This document shows positions 31,101 through 40,141 of a stretch of 40,141 nucleotides of DNA, one piece after another (position 1 is the first letter of the stretch; the number at the start of each line of letters is the position of its first letter). A program made the translations under genes and the position numbers. Under the pieces are notes generated by a model. That model did no database searches and was not told where the DNA came from. It saw nothing but the letters and a program-made list of their open reading frames with translations. Source of the stretch: Hypsibius dujardini (taxonomy: Eukaryota; Tardigrada; Eutardigrada; Parachela; Hypsibiidae); contig LRSR01007760.1 of NCBI GenBank assembly GCA_001579985.1, forward strand, positions 1-40,141. Direction: 5' to 3'.

Positions 31101-32911
31101 GTCTTGGAAATTGCAGAAAATCAAACCGCTAACTGGTTTATCATTAATGTAAAGTCCCAACCACATAGTGCTGATATTTAGACCCACCAGTAAATTTGTA
31201 GCAGGGGCAAAATTAACTGCCCGAAGCAATCCTACAATCAAACAATCAAGCAATCGAGCACTCGGTTCCGGCATGATCGATCGAGCAGCTTAAATCAAGC
31301 AATCAAGCAATCAAGCGCTGGTGCTGCTTGAAATTAATGTGTAAATAGAATCACTAATCAATGAATCTATCGCAGTGGGAAGAGATAAGAACTAAACATT
31401 AACAAAGTCAGCAAAATTCAATCAATCAACACGTGCAGTCTTGTGGTCTCCCTAAGTTGCATTTTACTGGTGCGATGACGTATTAGCACCACGTGATCGA
31501 AACTTTATCATTAAACGTATGGCCTTCTTTGTGTTTCATAAGCTTTTGAGAACAGAATGATAAGTATTTTTCTTCTGCGTCGATAAAAATGAGATAGTGA
31601 CACGGTTGTTACATTTGTTACATTTGGAACGTGTGTGTCATTATCCGTACTTACCGCGTATGGATGTGTCGTAAATGCTCACTCGATCTTGGTCACTGAA
31701 ACATACAAAGACAGTGAGCGGAATTACAGATTATTAACAGATAATTGAAATCCCAATGCGTTGTAAAAAAAACGCTCGTATGTGATACGTGCTAATGCCA
31801 TTCTGCATGATTACTTACCAGGTGCTTCCGATTTGCTCGACTTGGAATGTGCCCGTAAAGGTGAGGGTCAACTGGGTGTTCGGGGGTCCAGTGATGAAAT
31901 ATCGGCAATACTATAAATATAATTATATATAAACATTTGTATAAAAACATTACATTACATTACATTACATTACATTACATTACAAATTACATTACATTAC
32001 ATTACATTACATTACATTACATTACATTACAAATTACATTACATTACATTACAAATTACATTACATTACATTACATTACATAACATAACATTACATTACA
32101 TTACATTACATTACAAATTACATTACATTACATTACATTACATTACATTACATTACAAATTACATTACATTACATTACATTACATTACATTACAAATTAC
32201 ATTACATTACATTAAATTAAAAATTACATCACATTACATTACATTACATTACATAATATAACATTACACATTACATTGCATTACATTATAGTACATTACA
32301 CATTACATTGCATTACATTATGTAACATTATATTACATTATATCAACAGACTGGCAGTTGTAATTGATTCCGGATCGAGTTCGTCGTCTAAAATGATACT
32401 CACAGTATAGTCCTCATAATTGTTGGGATAATTATCGCTGGTGATGACACGGACATCGGGTCCAATTATTCGGTCTCCCTGGCATGGCACTGCTATCACT
32501 GAAAAAAGAAACCAAATTTATTGACAAAACCCAACGATAAATATTGCCGGTAATTTTGAAGCAAATTAGATATGTATGTATATAGTAATATATGTTAGAT
32601 GCATAGTTTTAAATTATATATAAATTATATACATCTATCGGTTTATATTCGATACATATATATTATTCATATTATATTTTATTATATTTTATTTTTATTA
32701 TATATTTTTATTTTTTAGATAAATGTTCTTTTGTATACATAATAGATGGATATGTACAAACAGTTACGTAGATATTAATATACACGCAGACATGTACGAA
32801 AAAAACGTATTCATATATAAATATATATATATTTATAAATATCGAAATATTACCTGAAGGAGTAATGAAGCTTAATGCAACCAACACCACAGTGCTCAAA
32901 GACGGTGCCAT
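25974..32911 (-). CDS. Serine protease B: secreted CUB-CUB-LDLa-trypsin protein (18 exons)
   Basis: Paralogue of gene A with every exon of identical length. Exons in coding order: 32911-32854, 32498-32404, 31910-31819, 31009-30948, 30901-30791, 30536-30371, 30224-30075, 30011-29805, 29495-29431, 29063-29035, 28956-28921, 28469-28441, 28368-28336, 28105-27986, 27834-27683, 27245-27087, 26787-26663, 26033-25974; 582 aa. Same signal peptide ([15 protein letters not shown]), CUB modules, LDLa and R|IVGG activation site. Catalytic H374 (TAAHCF), D430 ([10 protein letters not shown]) and S531 (GDSGGP) are kept. Position 189 is Ser and 215-216 is the usual Trp-Gly (TSWGYGCA), so chymotrypsin-like specificity is more likely than in A. 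All introns appear to be GT-AG, including the one that is GC-AG in A. No stop or frameshift is seen. Exon limits are inferred from splice motifs. Confidence 0.88.
26125..26300. repeat. Tandem CAATCAATCAGCACGCT array in the last intron of gene B
   Basis: Seven or so units of about 25-33 bp (CAATCGATCAATCAGCACGCT and variants) between the last two exons. Gene A has only a few CAATCAATC at the corresponding place (about 1380). The open frame across it is not a gene. Confidence 0.85.
28622..28842. repeat. (AATTAATTAG)n array in an intron of gene B
   Basis: About 20 units of the 10-bp word AATTAATTAG with small variants. The matching intron of gene A lacks the expansion (only AAATTAAAATTAA at about 3750). 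Confidence 0.9.
31945..32345. repeat. (TTACA)n satellite in intron 2 of gene B
   Basis: Nearly pure ATTAC repeats with periodic ACAAATTACA interruptions. It corresponds to the degenerate array at 7890-8150 in gene A, and the higher purity suggests recent expansion in B. Confidence 0.9.
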
Positions 32912-33376
32912 TACTCCACGGGATGGATCCTCGTTAGGGACCACACAAGCACGACAGGCGGAAATCATGCACACACTGAATCAATTAAAGTGTTACCCTG
33001 ATTCAGCTGAAATTCTCGTCGACGAGTTTGCTGCATCCAACTCGATTCTTCGTACAATCTATGAATTTGCAGTTCGCCGTATACCACTGCTTCCCCAATT
33101 GTGCTGCTAGACAATAACTCATATCACAGTGAAGGTCAATTCATTTTAAGATTATTCCGGCACAATACCTTCGGAAGTCAATACACTGCAGACTGCAAAT
33201 TGCCACAGCGCGGTATCGGCGGGTACCACGCACCGTTGTCGTCTAAGAACCAACCGCCACGTGAAATAACTGAATCCAGTCAAGGTCCACATTTCTTTAA
33301 CTGCACTGCACTTATCGCAATAACGAACAATTCAACCTCAAACTGCGCTCTCTCGAAGCTTCATTTGGTCTACCAC

Positions 33377-33380
<4 letters not shown>
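32912..33380. other. Upstream region of protease gene B
   Basis: Homologous to 8818-9280. No other gene. Similarity ends where the TCTG repeat starts. Confidence 0.5.
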
Positions 33381-33446
<66 letters not shown>

Positions 33447-33448
33447 CC
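33381..33448. repeat. (TCTG)n microsatellite ending duplication unit B
   Basis: About 17 TCTG units, at the same position relative to gene B as 9286-9334 is to gene A, and without any mobile-element insertion. Confidence 0.9.
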
Positions 33449-33607
33449 TAAAGGAGCCCCTGCTACGTTAGTATTTTATTTCCTTGGATTGGAAAGATGC
33501 TGCAATAAAGGTCAACCTTAAAACGGATCTTGCAGCAGAATATGAGTAGAATGGCTAATGATTCTTTTAGTGTTGTAACAGTTCTAGAAAGTTTTCGGGA
33601 AAGGTCA
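33449..33607. other. 3' flank of the SLC6 gene
   Basis: Short spacer between the microsatellite and the SLC6 stop codon; probably includes the 3' UTR. No further gene is seen. Confidence 0.4.
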
Positions 33608-36034
33608 TCAGGGGTTTTCGTCGAACTGCGGACAGTAGACCCGCAGGCTGTCCCCGATGGCGAAGGAGGTCGGTCGGGTCAGCAGGTCGAAGTCTGCGGT
33701 AGACGGCACCTTCGCGAACATGGCGGTCGAGGCGGAGGAATTGAATCCGGCGTTGATCATGGAAGGGTCCGGCTCGTACTTGACGATGCCGAGCATCCGG
33801 AGCGCCGCCACCGCGACGATCGGCAGGATCCCCGCCATGATGAGGAAGAAGGCGATGACTTGAGCCCAGACAGGATAGCTCGTTTCTTTCATCATTGCCT
33901 GCCGAAAAAGGGAAAACTCTTTTTAAACTGCCAAATTGTTGAAGCAAATGTGGTTTTTTTTCCGTCCACCAATTTGACAGCCTCTAACAATCATTACTTT
34001 ACAAGGGAGTATTCATCTGCGTTAGTCTGAGAATGGGCCCAAATTTTTTAAATGGATATGTAGTATCAAATCATGATTGTAGAAAAAGATAAAAGCTTCA
34101 AAGCGGCTGCCCTAATAGGAATCTTCCCCGATCTCCTCCATCTCGAACAGGGAACTGAAGGGGAATCGAACGAGCAAGGGGGGGAGGGACCAAGTTAACG
34201 TTCCACAGGTCGTAGGCTGTCGCTATCTATCGAGGTACACGCTAACGAGCAAGGGGGAGGGACCGAGTTAACGTTCCACAGATCGTATGCTGTCGCTATC
34301 TATCGAGGTACACGCTAACGAGCAAGAGGGGAGGGACCGAGTTAACTTCCCACAGGTCGTACGCTGTCGCTATCTATCGAGGAGTTCACTGTACCGTCTG
34401 GGAATCATAAGCCGGATAAGAAATCCCTGTCGTAATCCGCATCGCGATGGATGAGATCAAGACGAAGAGGATGACGGCAGGCGCGAGGAATTTCAAGGTG
34501 ATCTCCCAGTAGCGGCTGAGTGTTTGACCGGTCATTTCTTGGACGTCAGCGGCGAACCTAAAAATCGGACATTGATTGAGGAAATTTTTTTTATTTTTTT
34601 TTTGAGGAAAAAAGAGGTGCGAAAATTCATTTTTTTTCGCTGTTTCATCTGACGAACCTGGAGTATTTGTACACCCAGCAGACGCCGACCATCTCCAGCA
34701 GGGCGATGATCATCAGGGAGAAGGTCCCCACGAAGCTGTCGAACATCCCCACCCAGTACATTCCGGATTTCGTCACGAAAATCAGCCCGATGATGCAGGA
34801 ACAAGTGCAAAGAATTCCTGCGAGATAAAAAAAATTATCAGGCGTTTTTTTTTAAAATTCTGTTCAAAAATTAAAAATTATCGCCTTTTTATTAGTGCTC
34901 ATCGGCGATTTTTCGATTAATTAATTTATTTCGACGCTGCCCGATCTCAAATTTAATTGAAAATCCATTGGCGTCATCGAAATATGTTTCTGACATCAGG
35001 GGGCGGGGCTACATCCCAACTCTGGGAAGCGTCACTGGAATTTTCGGTCCTTTTTGGAAACGGTACATAGCTCCGCCCCCTTATCTCCGACAAATATTTG
35101 GTTGGCGCTCGTCGATTCGAAATTAAATTTGAAACAGAAAAATGTTAAAAAAATAATTAATTCATTAGTGCATTTCGATAAATCGCTATTTTTACAGCGA
35201 GGAAATTAAAATTAAAAAAATTGAATATTTTTTGGCAAAATTTTTAAGTTCCCTGATTGTCCCTGTAAAAATGTCAATTTTCGGAAAGATTTAATTAAAA
35301 TTGTTTGGCACAGTCTTTTTTAAAATTCAATTTCAATTTCAGAAATTTGTTTCGGAGATCAGGGGGCGGGGCTTTGGACTATTCTCAAGCCTGAAAGAAA
35401 ACTTCCGAGCGATGTTTCAGAAATGACGCCAAGCTCCGCCCCCTGACATCTAAAACAGATTCTGCTAATGCCAGTCGATTTTAAATTGAATTCCAAAAAT
35501 TATTGTTTTGAAATTCTTTAAATTAAAATATTTCCCAAATTTTAAACTTGAATTTAAATTGAAAATGATCGTAATTTTCCATCGCCTTACGGAAAAAAAC
35601 AACATGAAGCGGAGTCATTTCGCGTTCCATTTCTGAAAAGGGTCTTACCAGAGAGAACTTGTTGCTTCAGCCAGGGGAACAATTTTAAGTCGTAAATGCT
35701 GGTCTGAATGCCCGCCAAGTTGCCGAACATCGAGCCCATTCCCAACGCCAGGAGCATCGTGAAAAAAAGAACGGACCACAACGGCGCCCACGGCAGCTCC
35801 ACAATGGCCTGGGTGAAGACGATGAAGGCCAATCCCGTGCCTTCTGCGGCCTAACAATCAATTAAAAAAAGTTGACGACAGACAACAGACACACAGGCAG
35901 ACAGACACACAGACACACAGGCAGACAGACACATAGACACACAGACACACAGGCACACAGACAGGCACACAGACAGACAGACAGACAAACAAACACACAG
36001 ACAGGCACACAGACAGACAGACAGACAGACAGGC

Positions 36035-36070
<36 letters not shown>

Positions 36071-38639
36071 CTCATTCATGAGTTTTTCGAAGCTGCAGGT
36101 TGAGTTTGCGAAGATATCGGCGGGGAGCTCGTAAGCGGTCGGGTCCGCCGCCAACAAGTTGTAGTACTCCAGACATTCCTCCGGTGTCTGCATCACAGCG
36201 GACAATTCCGCACTGGTCAGGTGCAACATCGATGCCACATTCTTGATTTGACTGAGGGAAGAAATTAAGAGCGTTATCGCGCGGATTGATTTTCGGCACA
36301 CTTTAATATTAGTGTAATTTTATTCCTAACAGTTCTCTCACCTGCAAGCACAGCTTTCGATGCCGAGAGTGGCCTTGAAGCCGAGAATGGCGAAAACCAG
36401 GACACTCGCGAAGATGGCCGTGAAGGCGTTGGTGAGTGAGACGAAAACGGCGTCGCGGGTGAATTTGTTGTCCCTCGGATTGTACGATCCGAAGGCGATG
36501 AGTGAGCCGAAACCCAATCCGAGGGAGTAGAAGATTTGAGTGGCTGCGTCCAGCCAGACGATCGGATCGAGCAGTCGGCTCATCTGCGGCGTGAAGAGAA
36601 ACCGGAGCCCGGCGGAGGAGCCTTTTAGGGTGATGGCGCGGCCGAAGAAGATGACCAGCACGAAATAAGGAAATCCCGCAGTGAAATACATGATCTGGAA
36701 CGAAAATATTCCGATTAAGTTAAATAGTTTAAATAAATTATAAAGTTAGACAACAATATAAGTTAACAAGGGAGTATTTAGATGTTTCAGTCTGAGATCG
36801 GGCCCAATTTTTTTTTCATGAATACGTAATATCAAATCATGATTTTAGAAAATATTTCTAGTCCCCTTCGGTTCCCTCTTCGAGATGGAGAAAATCGGGG
36901 AAGATTCCTATTACGGCCGCCACTTTAATGCTTTCGCAATCACGTTGATTGATTGATTGTTGAAGGATTTGCGCATCGATTTTTGGTTTGCCTGAACCGT
37001 TAAATGCGTTAACGAAAAAAGGTAATTTTCGTGATTCAATCAATCAATGCTATGGTGAAAGCTTTAAAGCGGCTGCCGCAATAGAAATCTTCCCCGGTTT
37101 TCTCCATCTCGAACAGGGAACCGAGGGGGACCAGTCATATTCTTTAAAATCATAGTTTGATAATAAGTATCCATAAAAAAAATTTGGACCCGATCTCAGA
37201 CTGACGCAGGGAGATACTCCCTTGTCAAACGTTAAACTGTTTTATTTGCGCTCTTACCCAACCGGAATTTTCAATTCCCCTGGCCATACAGACGAAAATG
37301 AGGAACCAGCTGAAGACCAAACATCCGGCAATCTTCCACTGCATCCCGCCGAACTCGTCGATCCCGTCGGTGATGTCCAGGGCCTCACGGAACCAGAAGA
37401 ACGCCGTGGGCGAACTGGCCGCGCATTCCTTGTTCACAATCGTCGTGACATTAACACTGACGAAGCCTGAGCTGAGGCCTGTACTGAGGCCTGAGGGGAG
37501 GTCAGTGCTGAGGCCTGTGTCGAGGCCTGTGCTGAGGCCTGTACTGAGGCCTGTGCTGAGGCCTGTGCTGAGGCCTGAGTGGAGGCCTGTGCTGAGGCCT
37601 GTTTCGATCAAGGGGCAGTCCGCCCAAGGGAGACGCGTCTGCAGCGAGCTGAAGAGGTAGAAGAAGCACCAGGCGATCACCACGTTGTAGTACCAGCCGA
37701 CCAGGAGCGCCACGATGGCGCAGGATATTCCCAGGCCGCCGAGGAGCGGGTGGATCTTATTCCACACACCGATACTCCCGAGGCGGAGCTTCTGTCCGAT
37801 GCCCAGCTCGAGGACGCACAACGGAATACCCTAGAGGGGGGGGGGGAAGAGGCGGGATGATGTAGTGCACAAATATGCCCCCGGAGTACTCTTACACGAT
37901 CTACATGAAAACTACGAAAACAAAACGAAAAAGGGAAAACTAAGAAAAATGATTTTACTAAAAAACAAAAATTTAACAAAAAATTTCTTTTCGAAAATCG
38001 ATTTCAAATCGTGTGGCACTAGCAGAATCTCGTCAGGGGGCGGAGCTATGCTTCATTTCTGGAATATCACTCGTAAGTTTCCGGTCGGACTCGACAATGA
38101 CCGGTAGCTCCGCCCCCTGACGTCCAAAACGAATTCTGCTGATGCTAATCGATTTCAAGTTGAATTCTGACAAAATTCTTTAAATTTTATCATTTCCCAA
38201 AATTGAAAGTTTACAGTCAAAGTCAGAGCAAATGGAATCTTCCAGTGTTTTCCCAACTTTGAAATTAAATCGTCAAACTATGTTACTAAAAATCGATCAT
38301 TTCAAAGCAGCAGCGAGATTTGTAAAAAGAATGGCAAAAGGCTCGCTCTATTTTTATGATGTCCACCAAACAGTCAATCAGTCAATCGACTACCCAGGAA
38401 GTGCGGTTTTGCCCTTAGCGCTATATCATGCATCAATGTCGGAAGACGCTCACCTCGATGATAAGCATGACGAAGTAAGGGATGAGGAACGCTCCACCGC
38501 CATTTTTTTGGCAGAGATACGGGAAGCGCCAGACGTTGCCTAATCCTGTTATGGAAGAAGGGGTACAACGTGCAAAATATACAACAAGATTGCCCACCGG
38601 GTTATTACGAGCTGCAGTGAAATCATGAAATAAAAGCGG

Positions 38640-38688
<49 letters not shown>

Positions 38689-39108
38689 GCCTCCCTGCCT
38701 TATGTCTGTCTGTCTGTATGTCTATCTGTCTGTCTATCTGCCTGATGTCTGTCTGTCTGTCTGTTTGTCTGTCTGATGTCTGTCTGTCTGTCTGTCTGTA
38801 TGTATGTCTGTCTGTCTGTCTGAAGCAGGTGTTTTGTTTTTCTTCCCCAACTTACCGACTGCGTAGGCCACGACACTCAGCAAGAACTGCACCTTACTGC
38901 CCCACCCGGCCCGTTCTCCGTCGTCCGTGGGCGAGGAGGTCTCCGTGTCCGCGACCGTTTCACACACAATAATGGGGCGTTTCCCCTGCACCGCCAAGCT
39001 GCTGCTGTCCTTCTCCCTCGTCCGCATTATATCAATCTTGAGCGGCGTGATCTCCAGCGGCGATACAGCCTCATCCAAGTATGCTTGCGGCCTGACTTTT
39101 CCCGACAT
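33608..39108 (-). CDS. SLC6-family sodium-coupled neutral amino-acid transporter (9 exons, 755 aa)
   Basis: Plasma-membrane Na+-dependent transporter with the LeuT fold. Exons in coding order: 39108-38856, 38545-38454, 37830-37258, 36694-36342, 36251-36071, 35850-35649, 34817-34658, 34557-34395, 33898-33608; all phases join and the frame is open. TM1 carries NVWRFPYLC (residues 88-96), followed by GGGAFLIPY in TM2. [14 protein letters not shown] is TM3 and [18 protein letters not shown] is the TM6 region. The wording around TM1-TM3 is closest to the SLC6A15-A20 branch rather than monoamine or GABA carriers. Extracellular loop 2 contains a 46-residue GLST tandem repeat (about 193-238) followed by an NVT glycosylation site. 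The long N-terminal tail is probably cytoplasmic. The start is the ATG at 39108; an upstream non-coding exon is possible. Confidence 0.92.
33999..34155 (+). repeat. Dispersed repeat, ACAAGGGAGTAT family, copy 1
   Basis: Starts with TTACAAGGGAGTATTCATC and ends with a CTCCATCTCGAACAGGGAAC block. The same order occurs at 36767-36905 and, inverted, at 37065-37225. This copy has one arm only. It lies in the last intron of the SLC6 gene. Confidence 0.65.
34170..34385. repeat. 74-bp tandem repeat, 3 units, in the last SLC6 intron
   Basis: Units starting at 34171, 34246 and 34319 contain CGAGCAAGGGGGAGGGACC, GAGTTAACGTTCCACAG and CTGTCGCTATCTATCGAGG. The third ends about 10 bp from the donor of exon 8. 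No coding potential. Confidence 0.85.
34920..35160. repeat. Palindromic repeat (family of 1-624) in an SLC6 intron
   Basis: AAATTTAATTGAAAATCCATTGGCG at the left pairs with the complementary right side near 35110-35140; the centre has CAGGGGGCGGGGCTA and TAGCTCCGCCCCC. Confidence 0.7.
35310..35530. repeat. Second palindromic repeat of the same family in the same intron
   Basis: CAGGGGGCGGGGCTT and AGCTCCGCCCCCTGA form the centre, with arms TTTAAAATTCAATTT / AAATTGAATTCCAAA. It lies about 150 bp from the previous copy. Confidence 0.7.
35878..36070. repeat. (GTCT)n microsatellite filling SLC6 intron 5 and forming its donor site
   Basis: On the minus strand exon 5 ends ...AATGAG and the intron starts directly as GTCTGTCTGTCTG. 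The repeat continues for about 190 of the 220 intron bases. The donor is therefore the first repeat unit, GTCTGT, a weak match to GTRAGT. Confidence 0.85.
36767..37225. repeat. Palindromic element, 0.46 kb, ACAAGGGAGTAT ends
   Basis: The left arm (ACAAGGGAGTATTTAG ... AGATCGGGCCC ... GGGGAAGATTCC) is repeated inverted in the right arm (GGAAT-like CTTCCCCGG ... GGACCCGATCTCAGACTGA ... ATACTCCCTTGT). The centre pairs GTTGATTGATTG with CAATCAATCAA. It is a foldback MITE-like element in SLC6 intron 3. No clear target duplication is found. Confidence 0.7.
37462..37606 (-). repeat. Coding minisatellite, 12-bp units, in SLC6 extracellular loop 2
   Basis: About 12 units of a 12-bp word (minus-strand sense: GGCCTCAGCACA and variants) translate to [12 protein letters not shown] or DLPS repeats at residues 193-238. 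Frame is conserved through all units. It sits between the CP motif after TM3 and the NVT glycosylation site. Confidence 0.9.
37960..38290. repeat. Palindromic repeat (family of 1-624) in SLC6 intron 2
   Basis: CAGGGGGCGGAGCTA and TAGCTCCGCCCCCTGA form the centre. The right arm includes TGGAATCTTCCAGTGTTTTC, also present in the right arm of the copy at 1-624. Confidence 0.75.
38641..38823. repeat. (TCTG)n microsatellite in SLC6 intron 1
   Basis: Long TCTG run with TATG and CCTG interruptions. Frames open across it are repeat artefacts. Confidence 0.95.
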
Positions 39109-39284
39109 TCTCCACTTCGCGAGGGAGTGCTGATGAGCAGTCGCTCCTCCTCGTCAGAGGAGTTTTGCGGCTTCCTCGACGTGAAGCGTTGATAGAAATA
39201 CCCTCCCGGCAGCTGCTGCCTGCTCCTGCTCCACGCAATGGCTACGTGGTCCTCCAGAATCATCCGCAAAAGCAAGTCAGCGAA
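39109..39284. other. Presumed 5' leader of the SLC6 gene
   Basis: Short region upstream of the ATG with no clear TATA box. Open frames here are not in phase with the transporter. A 5' UTR is the likeliest content. Confidence 0.35.
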
Positions 39285-39555
39285 CAGGTTTTCGCTCTAA
39301 CAAAAATTCAAAAGGTCACGCCAGTTTTCGCTCTAACAAAAAATTCAAAAGGTCACGCCAATTGTCGCTTCAACAAAAATTCAAAAGGTCACGCCGGTTT
39401 TCGCTCTAACAAAAATTCAAAAGGTCACGCCAGTTGTCGCTCTAAAACAGAATTCAAAAGGTCACGCCAGTTGTCGCTCTCACAAATATTCAAAAGGTCA
39501 CGCCAATTGTCGCTCCAACAAAAATTCAAAAGGTCACGCCAGTTGTCGCTTTAAA
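39285..39555. repeat. 36-bp tandem array upstream of SLC6, about 8 units
   Basis: Units of about 34-37 bp with CGCTCTAACAAAAATTCAAAA followed by GGTCACGCCAGTT. The open frame across it is a by-product. It lies about 180 bp upstream of the SLC6 ATG. Confidence 0.9.
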
Positions 39556-40141
39556 AGAAGAGAAAAAAGGTGGGGAAATTTCCTTTTAAAAAGAAATAAA
39601 AAATAGCCAGTTGTGATATGAGAAAGAGGCTGACAAGGGATGAGTAAAGAGGAAAAGAGGAAAGGAGGAAAAATGTGTTTGAACGGAATGACGCGTCTTT
39701 TACTGCTTCATGACTACATATACTTCTCATTGCTTCCGGTTAAGTTGAAGCCACCTCCTCCCCGCTTAAACTTGGCATTGAAGAAGGGTGTAGTCATGTG
39801 TGGGGCTTAATTCTAATTGGGTGTAATGAAACAGAAAGTGGTAATTAAAAGTGCTGTTGATGTAACTGTAATTAGTTGCCTCAATGTGCTTCAATTAGAT
39901 CGCGGAGTGATGCAACATGAGTGAGGAAGACTGCGCAGTCGTTTATATAACTTGGCCTTCTTCTACATTCATCTCACTGTTACAGCGTGGAAGAGTGCGA
40001 ACAAGAGCACACAAAATCGTAAAAAAAAATTTTAAAAAAAATTTTAAAAAAAATTTAAAAAAAAAATTATACAATGAATAAATAAGACTTTAAATCAATA
40101 TCTTTTCTTTTATTTAATAATCCAAGTCAGTGTCTCACCTT
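39556..40141. other. Distal upstream DNA; possible plus-strand core promoter near 39944
   Basis: No gene seen. TTTATATAA at 39942-39950 is followed about 29 bp later by CTCACTGTTAC, the spacing of a TATA box and initiator on the plus strand. The sequence then becomes A/T-rich (AAAAAAAATTTT repeats, AATGAATAAATAAG). No coding frame follows within the window. Confidence 0.3.

Noticed and set aside
35858-36301. Long Cys/Leu/Ser/Val-rich open frames over TCTG or CAGA repeats (also 24653-24871, 33101-33451, 38718-38972)
   Set aside because: Microsatellite translations; the genuine exon 5 ends at 36071.
37298-37860. Plus-strand Arg/Pro/Leu repeat frames over SLC6 exon 3
   Set aside because: Antisense of the coding minisatellite; the minus strand has the transporter sequence.
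39285-39555. CRISPR-like array
   Set aside because: Units are head-to-tail minisatellite repeats without unique spacers, in a eukaryotic genome.

Overview
The window is eukaryotic and comes from an invertebrate animal. It has short spliced exons, AT-rich introns, many simple repeats and metazoan gene families, but nothing fixes the species; a crustacean-like or other ecdysozoan/lophotrochozoan genome would fit. All three host genes lie on the minus strand.

Layout. (1) 1-1216: a palindromic repeat and a small hAT-type MITE. (2) 1217-8817 (-): gene A, an 18-exon secreted serine protease with signal peptide, CUB, CUB, LDLa and trypsin-like domains, whose exon phases chain into 582 codons. (3) 9335-24742: a 15.4-kb Polinton/Maverick-type element (adintovirus-like endogenous virus). 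It has 79-bp terminal inverted repeats starting AG and a perfect 6-bp target duplication, CCTGTT. (4) 25974-32911 (-): gene B, a paralogue of gene A with all 18 exon lengths identical, so the protease region is a segmental duplication of about 8 kb. (5) 33608-39108 (-): a complete 9-exon SLC6-family amino-acid transporter (755 codons). (6) 39109-40141: upstream DNA with a 36-bp tandem array.

The Polinton sits in the TCTG microsatellite that ends duplication unit A, about 0.5 kb upstream of gene A's start codon. The matching microsatellite after unit B has no insertion, so the element most simply arrived after the duplication. Inside it, on the plus strand, are protein-primed-type DNA polymerase B, retroviral-type integrase, a small secreted Cys-rich protein, penton-like minor capsid, major capsid, a pVI-like amphipathic protein, an adenain-type protease, and an intron-containing Ala/Lys-rich protein with a winged-helix-like segment and leucine zipper. 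On the minus strand are a small membrane protein, the packaging ATPase, a fiber-like protein, a 108-aa helical protein and a pX-like core protein. Polymerase, integrase, major capsid, fiber-like and winged-helix genes carry stops or frameshifts. The ATPase is split by a 1,177-bp nested transposon. The penton, secreted and 108-aa frames, and the protease core, are still open. The element is therefore a decaying provirus.

The points most worth following are: the fiber-like gene and the winged-helix/leucine-zipper gene inside the Polinton; inverted arrays of a roughly 15-bp motif just inside both ends; divergence of S1-pocket residues between proteases A and B; a coding minisatellite in the SLC6 extracellular loop 2; and splice sites that lie inside tandem repeats.
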